Assembly (NCBI GenBank): GCA_013399695.1
Contig: VXAU01003996.1
Span: forward strand, 214,610-278,609
Direction of reading: 5' to 3'
Source of the DNA: Formicarius rufipectus
Lineage: Eukaryota > Chordata > Aves > Passeriformes > Formicariidae
Length of the DNA stretch: 64,000 nucleotides
Below are positions 1 to 11,338 of the stretch, piece by piece. Numbering within the stretch: position 1 is the first letter of the stretch; each line of letters starts with the position of its first letter. Under the pieces are notes generated by a model. That model made no database searches and was not told where the DNA came from. It was given only the letters and a program-made list of their open reading frames with translations. The translations under genes and the position numbers were made by a program.

Positions 1-233
1 CTGAGGGAGTGGCCTGAAGTTGTGCAAGTGGAGGTTTAGTTTGGATCTTAGAAAAAGGTTCTTCCCCAGAGTGTGGTTGGGCACTGAACAGGGTCTCCAG
101 GGCAGTGGTCACAGCACTAAGTCTGACAGAGTTCAAGAAGCATTTGGATGATGCTCTCAGGCACACAGTGGGATTCGTGGGGATGGTTCTGTGCAGGGTC
201 AGGACTTGGACTTAATGATCCTTGTCTGTCCCC
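1..233 (+). mobile_element. CR1 LINE, 3' region fragment
   Basis: The segment corresponds to the last coding part and 3' UTR of a CR1 non-LTR retrotransposon. Bases 1-90 align by eye with the CR1 piece at 19365-19460 (same 'ggcctgaagtt', 'gaggttta', 'aggttcttccccagagtg' and 'gttgggcactg' blocks in the same order). It then continues through the 'cagagttcaagaagcatttgga' type block and 'gacttggacttaatgatcc'. The terminal short tandem tail is missing. The element is cut by the window edge on the left. It is not functional. Confidence 0.9.
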
Positions 234-799
234 TCCACCCCCATGGCTTTCTACCACGAGAATTTTGCTCTAAATGCCTTAAGTGTCTAATGCTTGAGCA
301 GCCTATGTACTAGTGTTTCCATTTATATATATATATATTATTAATTTTTTAAACTTGTCTTTAGACCAAGAGTAAGATTAATTGAACCATGATGGAGATG
401 CCTTCTGTTTTCTGCTTTGGGTTATGTGAGTCAGACTATTCATACCTAAGGGACAGAATAGGAGCAACAACCTCTTGGACCTCAATTTTGATTTCCAGAA
501 CCATACCTTGGAATAATAATATACAATTTTACTTTTTTTTACTGCTTGATTTTGGTTTTGACAAAGCTGTACCACACAGAACCTATCACCCTCACCAAGA
601 CACACAACAATAATGGGCTGGAGCAAACAGTGCACTTAAGCATCTGAAATGTCACAATGAAGAACAGTTCAAATAGATGAAACTCTAAAACAAACAAAAA
701 GGTTGTTTTGTCCTTGTTCATACTACAAAAGTACACACAGAATGCTCAAAGACATCAGGGAGAGAAGTAACAGCAGGTATTAGACACCAGATCAGTGAT
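234..799. other. Unannotated AT-rich sequence
   Basis: No gene or recognisable repeat. A short TA run lies near 325-338. Open frames here reach 85 codons but have no family resemblance and no splice context that stands out. Confidence 0.6.
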
Positions 800-1500
800 T
801 ATTGGGTCAGAAGCACCTTGTGGGAGGTCTGTGTGTGTGTGCAGGGGAAGGGATGGATCAAACCTCACAGAGGTGGGGTGGCCCCGTATCCCTCATGACA
901 GGCCCTGGAGCTCACATGGGGAAGCCCTGGAGAGGCTGCCAGTCACAAACAGCCTGGGAAAAGTGTAACACACCACAGCTCACAGATCCCATAACCCAGT
1001 TCAGATGGGAAGGGACAGTGAGGAATACCTGCCCATACAGGAATACCCCAAAGCTTCTGGGTCCCATAAGCCAGCTCAGAGTGGTCAGTGAGTCAGAGGC
1101 CCTGTCTTGGGGGTTTGGCCATGGGGACCAGAGAAAATAAAACCTGAGGTTTGGAGGTGGCACATGTCACCACCCTGCCACCTGGACATGTGAAAGCTCT
1201 TCTGCTACAAAGTCTTAGCAGTAGCTCTCTCTTTTTCTCCTTCTGTCTCTTCTTGCTCCCTCTGCTTCTTTTTCTTTGCTCCTTTCTTGGTGCTTTGGGT
1301 GGCTTGGAGCTGGAGGGATTGGATTTGACTTAAATGTTGTGGACTGATTAAATATTGACTTGGGTGTTGTGGATTAGTATGCGCTTAGTTAGTATTGTGG
1401 TAGGACATTTTGTCTGGCCTGTGTAATGCCCTTTTTGAGCCTTTGCCAAGTTCCCTTATTTTCTCCCCTAAATTAATAAAGAAACTCCTTGGCAACAAGT
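800..1500 (+). mobile_element. Possible LTR-like block (unidentified family)
   Basis: This stretch is clearly richer in G+C than its surroundings at its left end. In plus orientation it carries a TATA-like 'aaaataaaacctga' near 1134, a long pyrimidine tract at 1226-1290 and an AATAAA signal at about 1474. That order (GC-rich U3, TATA, R, polyadenylation signal) is what an avian endogenous retrovirus LTR would show. I do not recognise the family and could not find matching TG...CA ends or a target-site duplication. It could equally be an unrelated GC-rich unique segment. Confidence 0.3.
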
Positions 1501-4176
1501 CCATAGCTTATTCTCTTGAAGTTATCTTGAAGTATTAAAGAATCCTGTATATGTATATTCAAGTAAAACTCCTATCAGAGCCCATAAACCTGCAGCTCTG
1601 GGCCTGGAGTGTTGCAGCAGGCCAGCTAGTCTGGAATGCCAGGGCTGCCTTCTGCTGTAGACGTTAGATGCTTTTTAATATCAGCAAAGTTATTAGGTGA
1701 AATGACATAACCTTGAAGTCTGAGACCAAGTCAGATTAGTAGACCAGTGTGAATGTGTCAAGATGAAAGTGTCAAAATTGTTTATTGACTTGACCTCTGA
1801 AACTTTTGAAAGGAGTTCTGCAAAGCAGAACTGACAGATAAATTCAGATGGGGAGGACAGAGGGAGTGTATCTGCTGTTTGTTTTCAGCTTTTTGCAGCT
1901 TAATGTCATCAGCTTGATTTCAACACCTCTCCCCAACTGCATCCCCTACAGTCATGTGTGCTCATGCTAGACACAGCCCTAAAAGTGAAAAAAACACATA
2001 GAAGGTTATATAATTTCTCTTAGATGACCCAGGCTTTTTTTTTCACTACCAATTGCATCTTTCATGTATCATAACAGAAGCACAAAATCCTCTCATGCAG
2101 ATTTTGTCTCTCTCTCAAAACATCCCCAGGAAATACGCCACTCAACATTTTCAGGTTTTGTATCCTCCAAAGAGAAACAGCCCTACAAGAAAACTGATAA
2201 TTATATTTCATCCTTATACTAATTAAACCAATTATAGCAATGCCAATCCTCTAGACTACTTGTGATTTGCTGACATATTTGAAAAGGGGTCATACTTAAT
2301 TTTCATGCCTGAACCCATGAATGCTTTGAAAAAAACTCCCTTACACCCGTTTCTTGTGACAAACATAGGGTGAATAGAAAAGAGCATTGATAATTTTTTA
2401 CAGATTATGTGAGGTTCCTACTTTTAAGAGTCTTGATCTTGCATAGGCCTGCTAGGAGAATTTCTGGAATTTAAAAGTGGCAGAAGGATGCCTTTACGAT
2501 ATCAGCTAACTTCACAGGATCGGTACTGACACTGTTTAGGAAGACCGTTTTCCAACACCAGGATTGTTAATTGCTATTGCTGCTGCAACAGAATTACACT
2601 GCTGCTGTAGAGAACACATTTAGCAAAATATATGGTAGTGTTACAGGAAAGATTAAGAAAATATCGCCTCATATTTGGACAGGATACATCTAAGACTTGA
2701 TAGTTATCCAGCTGACTATAACACACTGTAAACCGAAAACCCAAAATGTCTCATTCATCCAAACCTTTAAGGGAAACTGAAACAGGTAAAAAGACTAGGC
2801 TAGAACTCAGATCTGCTTTCATGTATATGCTAAGGTTTCATTTGCACCTGGCATTTATTCTACCATCTTTACTCCTAGGATTAAGTCTAAATATATCCAC
2901 TAACATCTAACAGTACTCTGGACAAACATTCTAGTTATAAACTACCATACTGGTATCTAAATGGTGACCAAAACCATTTAGAATGTTTCATTTTTTTAAT
3001 CAAATAGAGCAGTTAATGTTTTATCTGCTGGTGTTTCCAATACTGCCATTTAAACTGCTTTACAAAATATAAGGCTGATTACAGAAGTTGAGGAAAGCTA
3101 TAAATAGAGATTATGAGGCTTAAGATAACACATTTTTACCTTCCTACTGAGCACAGTTGAAGATAACCACGAGCAAACTGAAACATGGTCACTTGTTCGG
3201 TCTCACTATGTCAAATATCAAACCAAGGAAAGGACACAATTTTGACGACTGAGATGGAGTAAAATGAATGTAAAACCATCCATAAACAACCAATTCAGTT
3301 ATACTAAATTTTTTCTAAAAGCATACAGGGTCTAGCGGCTAAACTTTTGACATATGAACAAAGAGTAAAATGAAAATGGACAGCTGGAAAACACATTTAA
3401 AATTGACATATTTCTGTGGATTCCTCTCTTGGGCACCAGTTCAAATCCAATTAAATTCAATGCTAACACTAACAATTACTTCAGTGGTCTTTGGACAGGA
3501 GCCTTATTGACTCTGGTTTGTTACACTGATATAAATACAGTAACTTGACTCCAGCTAATGGAATCCCTTAAGGATTTTTGAAAGGCAAAGAGATAAGCAC
3601 CCTCAACTTTCCTGAGAGTGGGTGCTTATGATTCCACACAGTATTGCTCCTCATTTATGCTAATAAAAACAAAACTTGGGGGTTTCTGTGTTGTAAGTGC
3701 CAGCTTCTGCCGAACTGAATTCCACATCTTGCAAGCCTTTTTTGTACTTGAGTCTGGCCTGCAAAAGGGGACTGCTTAGCTCTCTGTTTTGGACCACAGG
3801 ACAAAAGAAAGGAAAAAAATAGGGAAAAAAGAGTGATGGTGGGACAGTATTGATTTATTGGCTAGGAGGAGGAAACAAGTGTTGGTGTTTAACCACCATT
3901 CCCTATTGTAAAAGAGCCACCCTAAAGTGGAATTAATGGGCAAAATAGCCTGATTCTGAACCATTAACAAGCATGACTTATTCGGACCAGTCAGCAAATG
4001 TTGCTAGGACATCAGGCCAGAGCAAATGTTTATGTTCAGATTGAATAAATTGCAGGATATTAGATGGAAAAATAGTACCTCATCTATCTTTGTTTTTCTG
4101 TGGATACAGCAACAAAACAGTAAAAAAAAAAAAAAAAGGCATTTAAAATGATGCTTGAACTGATTATGTTTTAGTC
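1501..4176. other. Unannotated AT-rich sequence
   Basis: No coding signal, RNA gene or clear repeat copy seen. A run of about 17 A lies near 4120-4138. The longest open frames are about 60-75 codons and look random. Confidence 0.6.
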
Positions 4177-4465
4177 TTAGAAGTCCTGCTTTGGAAAGAA
4201 TGTATGGCAGTTTTCTCCAAGAATATTTTCATATCTGAGAATAATTTTTGATTTATTTTGGGGGGATCCCACTTGGCTGTTCACATTGTTACTGAACATT
4301 AAAGATATTCTTGAGTCATTCAACGTGGATCCTTTTATACAGATAGTATGACAAACAAACATATACTTCTTATACATTTTTCGTTGCCGCTTTTCAACAG
4401 TAGTAACAAATTTATAAACAGTTCTTCCAGTTCTTTCAGCATTCCAGGAAGTCTTTTCTGCCATT
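4177..4465 (-). other. Candidate terminal coding exon, minus strand
   Basis: On the minus strand a good 3' splice acceptor (pyrimidine tract 'gtgttcttttttcctag') ends at 4466. From 4465 one frame stays open for 95 codons to a TAA at 4177. The frame needs two bases from a preceding exon, and its second codon is ATG. The product would be basic at its start (a Lys/Arg cluster around residues 25-35), with no signal peptide or membrane segment I can see. I do not recognise it. A competing frame from the same acceptor is open for about 42 codons. A chance acceptor next to a chance open frame is a real alternative, since AT-rich DNA of this length yields several. Confidence 0.25.
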
Positions 4466-7164
4466 CTAGGAAAAAAGAACACATTTTATTCTGTTGATAG
4501 TTACTTGGTAAATTCATCCTCTATAAATTGTGAAACATATTTGAAGTTAAATGGGTAATTCTCCACTTAAGCCAGTGCAGGGCCAGGGTAAAGTTTACAT
4601 GTGCAATCTTAACTGCAAGCTGCCTCGGTTACAAGCCCTTTGTGCTTATTGTCCATCAACTGCTTGTTCTTTTGAATGTTCTGTGAAGCAACTCACTTGG
4701 CAATGAGCAAGAAGTCTTTAAACTAGTCTTTATCACTGATCACAATCAGTGGTATTCTGTTAGATGATTCATAACAAAGGTATGCCACCTAGACCAAGGA
4801 GCAACAGAGGATTATTTTCCCCAAAAACAAAACAGCTCCCTACCTGAGGCTGCATATAAACTGTACAACCTAGATTGCAATATATAACAGTTTCTCAAAG
4901 TTCTATGTAGATATCTTGTGCAGCATCTTCTTGACAAGGTTAAGAACTTTTTGTAGAACTAATTCGTTAGCGTGCACCAATTTATCTTCACTAAAACCTT
5001 ATGCAGTCACTATGTAACTGGAGTTAGGGTTTTCCAAGTCCATCAACATTTTTCTAATAAGAACAAAACACTCTGCGTTCCAGACCTTGCAGTGATACTT
5101 AGACATCTGTAACAGAGTGTCAAATTACAATGGAAAATCAAGTTTTGTGGACCATTTTACAGAACTCTGTATTCTGATTGTCCACCAGCATCAACGTGTC
5201 CAGTAACAGTTCCTCCCTGTATTGCCTTTTTAACTGAGAGTCATCATTTTGCAAAACTGTGGAATGAAAAGTGCACAAAACATACCATATCCATACCTTT
5301 TTTAAATGTTATGTAATTTGGGCATTATTAATTAATTATTATGGGAATAGGTAGTAAAGTGCAGTTGCCAACAGCAAATGACCATTGGTGAAAAAGTGTT
5401 ACTTTGACTTATGGACTATTTATAACAGCAATGGCAAGGGACTCGATTTACCCCTCTGTTTGCTGCTTGTAGTTCTGCTGTGACCACCAAAGACATACTA
5501 GTGGAGCAATAGGAGTAGCACTGCTGTAACTGGAGACAAGGAAAGGGGAATAAATGGGGAACAACCGCCTAGAGCCAGTGGAGAAGTAGCATTAAACACA
5601 ATGCAGTGTGGATGACTCAAAGGCCAGGATGGGGAATACAAATGCATCAGCTTTGGTGACTCACCCATGAAGGATGAGAAAATGAAAACTATTCTTGCCC
5701 TTGAATAGTTACAGTTCTTCAGCCTAAACAGTTCTTCCTAGGACCCCAGTCTGACAGGACGTGCATCTGTGTCTGACAGGGTCTATCCCCAGACACTGAA
5801 CTACTAGTTACCTTGTGGCAGGAAATAGTCTGTATTTGGAAAGTGTCTCCTGATACTATAAAAGGAAAAAGAGGGGGAAAAAAAAAAAAAAAAAAAAAAA
5901 AAAAGAAAAGAGAAAAAGATGAGTAGAAGATAAAGGATCTTTTTGCTCATGTGTTCTGGAATGGCAAGGCATCATAAATAAATAGCAAAACCCATATCCC
6001 TCTCTAGACTATCAACCCACCTCAGGGAGCCTATACAGTTTTATGTAGTTTTGTAAGGACCACAATTAACAGATTCATAAATAATCAAAACTTCATCAAC
6101 AGATACAGATTTTTTATCTGGTTTGAATGAGTCATCCTCATTTGGAAGTATTTTTCTCATGTCATATATTAAATTTTCTGAATCTATTAAAATTAAATTT
6201 CCATTTTAAACATTATTAATTTGCAAATATTTATTAATAAAGCTGGTTGAATATAACAAAAAGTATATTTTTCTTTCAGTGCTACCTGTATAGACTTGAG
6301 CATTTTATTCCTGGTAGCAGAAGCAAGGGATATAGGTCTTTCAGTATGCAAAAATATTAAGCCCACTCTGAACACCGTAGTAGGGAGAGGGACAACAACA
6401 ACACTTCAGTGTGTACATTTCACAGTTCTCTTGCTTGAACTGGTGATTTCTTTTTGAGCAGGGCAAAGCTAATGGTAAATTTCATATGTGAAAGTTTCAA
6501 CCATGTTGTTTATGCACCAATATTGGACTGCATCTGGTGTGAATGTAAAGGTTTGATTTTCAGTTATCTACTCTTCATTCTCCAGAACAATTGCAAATTT
6601 TTTTCATTAATTGCATTGCCCTTATTTGTTCTTCTCATTGCAGAGAGGACAAGACGGTGAAAGAAAACAAATTAATTGTTTCTATGAAGGATTTCTGAAT
6701 ATCCAAGCAGGAATTGTTAAGAGTCTTGTGTGCTGAAAACTAATTCACATGCTTCCAAGAACAAACAGGCAACATTCAAAGCACCTTTCTGAGCCTTTCA
6801 GCAAACACTGGAGCATTATTCTCATCAAATGCTGATCCTACTGGGAGCATGAAACGTGCACAAGTGACACACAGACATTTCCATCTGAGATTACACATGT
6901 GAATGACACATCCATTTGAGATCAACAGAGTGTGCAGGAGTGTCTCAGTATGGGTCACGATAATGTACCACTGACTAATTAAGTAAATAAATCAGTGCCA
7001 GTTTTTGATCTAGTGGAGATAACATGCCAGTTTTGCCATAATAGTGTAGTGCTGTGAGTCTAAATGTCTCAAGCTCTTGCTTTCAAGAAAAATAATAGCT
7101 TACAGCTATTTAGTCCATTTAGAGATTACCTGGTAGACCTCACCATGGGACTGGAGTTCACAGG
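4466..7164. other. Unannotated AT-rich sequence with poly(A) run
   Basis: Contains a pure A run of 27 bases at 5878-5904, followed by more A/G-rich sequence. No matching retroposed body was found just upstream of the run, so it is best treated as low-complexity DNA. Nothing else recognised. Confidence 0.6.
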
Positions 7165-7230
7165 AGCATGGTAATTAGAGATGTGAAAGACCTATTAGAT
7201 CACTGGGTTCATTCCTTGCAGTTGCCTCAT
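7165..7230 (+). mobile_element. Possible very old CR1/L3-like 3' fragment
   Basis: The block around 7177-7210 ('gagatgtgaaagaccta', then 'ttagatcactgggttcatt') resembles the 'gaagggacct...aggtcatctagtccat' motif of ancient amniote CR1/L3 LINE 3' ends. The match is short and diverged, so this is a lead rather than an identification. Confidence 0.25.
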
Positions 7231-10222
7231 AAAAGGGGCATTGACTTCCAATGTACTTTGGATTACATCCATTATTCCCGAGAGACAAAAAAAAAAAAAA
7301 AAAAGGAACAGTAGATCATTTCCTGGAAACTGGTGAAAGCTCAGCACATCTGCTTGAAAATGAGTCTGCATCTGAGCTCTTTTACTGACCTTTTAGAGAA
7401 GCCTTCTATGTTCACCTAAAAAAATAAGTGCACATGATGGAAAATAAAAATTCAGTGATGAAAGAGTTGCAAGGACTTTTTTGCATGTCAGTATTTTGTT
7501 TACTTGTGTTTTCCAAAGAAGGAAAAATGAAAATTTCTGGTGACAACAGAGCAGTGGACTGCATGTATTACTAAATAATATGTTAACTCAAATAAAAACC
7601 AAAGCTGAGAAATAGCTACAGGCTGCAAAAGAAATTAATAGCAAGAAATAGCTTCAATTTGGAACAGATGTGAATGGTGGCTGCAGCACACTTACTAAAT
7701 TGGAATCTACAAGGTGTAAATGCTGAGTGAAGAAAAGAAAATTCAGTTTAACAGATCTGAAAATTGATTTTTCAACAATAGAAATTAAGAAAATGCAATG
7801 TCTTCATAATCAGGACAAGAAAAAATCTACAAGAAAGAATGTTTCACTTGAGTTTTAATTTTAAAAAAGGAATGTCTTGTAAAATATGTCTAAAATTATT
7901 ATCTTAACAAGCTGTCTCAGAAAAGTCCATTAAACTAAGTTTCTGAAAATCATGATACAGATATGTTTTATTAAAAAAAAAAAAACAAAAAAAANAGCAA
8001 AAACCACCAAAAAAACCCCCAAAATAAACAAACTACTCCCACACATGCGCAGAATGCAGAAGCAAATTATTTCTACGTGAATAAGTGTAAATCCAACAAG
8101 GTGATTGAGGAGCATACACAGAGCAACTTAATCCTGTTCTAAAATATCTTTAGGAAACATCATCATCACAAATATAAATAATTACAAATTTTATCAGAAA
8201 GGCAATTCTAGAACAATTATATTTAAATATGACTTTAAAATCAGAACCACATTTGGGGTTTGGCTATACCAACACAATCAGAGATTTTCATCAAGGATTG
8301 CATGACATAAAATAGAAGAAATAACATGAATAGGAACAACAATAAAGGCCTATCGAAAATCAATTAATTCCCAGGAGTATGAAGTAGGTCCATGGAAGTG
8401 CTAAGTCTGAACTGCCTGCCAGTGTGTCCAGTGTCATATCCTCTCCAATTTTAATCTACATAATTACATTCAGAATAGAGATTAGAATTATGATCTATGA
8501 TGATTACCACAAGTTAATTAGTGAGGAAGTAAAAGTTTGATGTGTTCCTTTTTCTATAGCTGCACAGTTTTGGGTACTGACAAAAGTAGATCCTTAGCTG
8601 AAAAAATATGTATTAAGATACATACAGGTACATCTGTCACACTAATAGAGATCTGATGTTAAATGTATATTTTTCTTTATGACTGATTCAAGAAATCTGT
8701 TTCTCGACAGTGTTCTAGATACCAAAAGCGTGCACAAGAATTCATTCACACATAAGTTTAGTTTGATGGGCTTTTTTCTTTCACTAGCGATGAACAAAGG
8801 TAAATGAAATCTATGTTTTACCTTAAATCCATATACACATATACTTTCATATATTCCAGTTTTAGGACAATGTTAATACCAACAGTGAATATTTTAACAT
8901 TAAAACTAAATAAAATAGGTAATAAAGAGCCATTGAAATGATAAATATATATACACTATTACCTATAAAGAAGGCTCAGCTATAAAATAGTGGTCCTGTT
9001 GAGTCATTACAGTTTTGTTACTAAGAGAAGATAACTTTACCATTTTATGTTTCCAGGTTCATTAAAAAACAGAGAAACCTATTCATAGAAAAAGATGTTG
9101 GCATTTCCAATGTATGTCTAACTGCTTTTGAAAAGGGATAGTTTCTTTACTTTGAATTAAGGTGTGCCGGTACAGAACTCTTGCTATTGTTAATCAGCAC
9201 TTGAATCAGTGGCATTACTCATGGCAGAAAGGAGGACTCAGGATTCTTATAGTAAAGAGTAAAGGGAGAGGCAGGAGTGAGAGGAACTAGATGGTGTATA
9301 GAATTCAGCAAAGGCCTTACAGACTGATAATGATGGCTACCAGAAACAGAATTGGTCCTCTACACAGATGAGAAAAAAACATTTACATCAGACATACTTT
9401 ATGGACTACACAATTTTACAAAATAAATATTTTTCACCTACACTGGTACAACATTTTATTGACAAGTTCTTAGAAGAGGAATTCACATTGAACCAGGCTC
9501 TGAGCAATAAAGGGAAAAAAAAATCATCTTACTTTTGAATATTTGACATGTTAAATCAGAAAAGCAATTAAAGTTGATGTTCAAATTGTCCCTGCTTCAG
9601 TGCCGAATTTTAAGTCTTTACTCAGTCAGGGCACATTGGAGGGAACATATTAGTACCCAACATGCTAAAAAACCTTTACAATTAAGACTTGAAGATTTAT
9701 GTTTGAAACAGAACTGACAGATATTGTTTATTCTATGTGACATGGAGATTGTGTATGTGAATGTTTTTCACGATGAAAACAATATGTATTCTTATAGAAC
9801 CAAATTTGAATTGTGATCCTTTCTTCAAAGATCACTACCAGAACAGATGTTTTTTAAATAATTTTTAATTTAAAATACTTATGAAAATTATGAAAATAAA
9901 CTTTTATCTTTGATTTTCTAATTTCATTCCATCAAAATGTGATAAAACCACAGACCTGACCAAATCAATCCAAGGCTGTCCCAATTTTCTTCATAGTTAT
10001 TTATTATCAATTCACTTTCTTACTTATGCTCAAGACTTAGAACATTAGAGTTATTTCCAATTTAACCCACAAATTAAGGGATTAACTTTTCTATTTTACT
10101 TCTTTAAAATCAAAGGTAACTTAGTTAGGCCATGTATAAGCTTTCAAAAGTTTCATACTGATGTGTCTTCCAGACCTTCTCCCAAAACTGAAACAGTTCA
10201 TTACAGACATATCTACACATAT
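7231..10222. other. Unannotated AT-rich sequence, one ambiguous base
   Basis: No gene or confident repeat. A single N at 7995 sits inside an A-rich, then A/C-rich tract (7970-8035), which is the kind of sequence where assemblies fail. Open frames crossing it are artefacts of that low-complexity tract. Confidence 0.6.
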
Positions 10223-11176
10223 CTTGGAGTCTGTGGTGCCTTTGTCAATGACACAGACAGCAAGATCAGTCATACCCTCAGCAAGCTTGCAGATGATACA
10301 AAGCCTTGTGGTTTAGCTGACACAAAAGAAGGAAGGGATGCCATCCAGAGGAACCTGGACAGACTTGGGAAATGGGTCCATGAGAACTTAATGAGGTTTG
10401 ACAAGTCCAAGCGCAAGGTGCTCCACCTGGTTTGGGGAAATCCCAGCCATGAGTACAGACTGGGAGAAGAACTCCTTGAAGGCAGCCCTGCCAGGAAGGA
10501 CTCGGGAGTTCTGGTTGATGAAAAACTGGATATATTACAGCAATGTGTGCTCACAGCCCAGAAGGACAACTGCATCCCAGGATGCATCAAAAGAAATGTG
10601 GCCAGAAGGTCAAGAGAGGTGATTCTCCTCATCTGCTCTTAACTCATGAGACCCCACTGTGAGTGCTGTGTCCACCTGTGGGGTTCTCAGAACAGGAAAG
10701 ACATTGACTTGTTGGAGTGGGTCCAGAGGAAGGTTACAAAGATCTTCAGGGGGCTGGAACTTTTCTCCTGTGAGACTGAGTGAGCTGGCATGTTCACCTT
10801 GGAGAAGAGAGTGTTCTGAGGACACCCGTTTGTGGCCTTCCAGTACTTTAAAGGGAATAAATAGAAGAGAGGGAGAGGAACTTTTTGCATGGCAGATAAT
10901 GACAGGAGAAAGGGGAATAGTTTTAAACTAAAAAGGAGAGGTTTAGATTAGATATTAGGAACAAGTTCTTTATTCAAAGAGTGGTGAGGCACTGGAACAT
11001 GTTGCCCAGAGAATTTGTGAATGTTCCATCCCTGGCAATGTTCAAGGCCAGGTTTGATGGGGACTTGAGCAACCTGATTTACTGGGTGACAGCCCTGACC
11101 ATGGTAGGAGGGTTGGAACTAGGTGATCTTTAAGGTCCCCACCAACTTAAGCCTTTCTTTAATTCTATGATGTAAC
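10223..11176 (+). mobile_element. CR1 LINE, 5'-truncated, RT C-terminal part plus 3' UTR
   Basis: A 5'-truncated CR1 retrotransposon. Bases 10223-10642 still encode the C-terminal half of the ORF2 reverse transcriptase in one open frame. The polymerase motif that normally reads F-A-D-D reads L-A-D-D here, followed by the usual 'AIQRNLDRL', 'WVHENLMRF' and 'LHL' blocks. A TAA at about 10640 and later frameshifts end the frame. The thumb and 3' UTR follow in order, including 'gaggcactggaacatgttgcc' and 'ggtgatctttaaggtcccc', and the copy ends with 'attctatgatg' at 11176. It cannot be autonomous because the endonuclease and the N-terminal RT are absent. Confidence 0.95.
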
Positions 11177-11232
11177 AATTATGTGAATTTTCTTGTTAAT
11201 TGCTTCGCCTAAGAAGGAAGAATAGTGTAGTT

Positions 11233-11338
11233 GTGGCATTGAGGAATATGGTTTAGTGGTGGACTTGACAGTGCTAATTTAACAATTGAACTCAATGGTC
11301 TTACAGGTCTTTATAATAATATGATACTATTCTATCAT
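11233..11338 (+). mobile_element. CR1 3'-tail fragment (second copy)
   Basis: A separate, short CR1 end lying about 55 bp after the previous CR1. It has the 'ggtttagtggtggactt', 'gaactcaatggtcttacagg' and degenerate 'actattctatcat' tail blocks in the order of a CR1 3' UTR. These blocks differ from those of the copy upstream ('ggtgatctttaaggtcccc'), so it is an independent, older insertion from another subfamily and not a tandem copy. Confidence 0.8.

Noticed and set aside
5878..5904. Poly(A) run as the end of a processed pseudogene
   Set aside because: No coding or 3' UTR-like body with a polyadenylation signal was recognised upstream on either strand.
10163..10642. 159-codon open frame that looks like a gene
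   Set aside because: It is the CR1 ORF2 reverse transcriptase C-terminus (L-A-D-D motif and downstream blocks), 5'-truncated and followed by the CR1 3' UTR.
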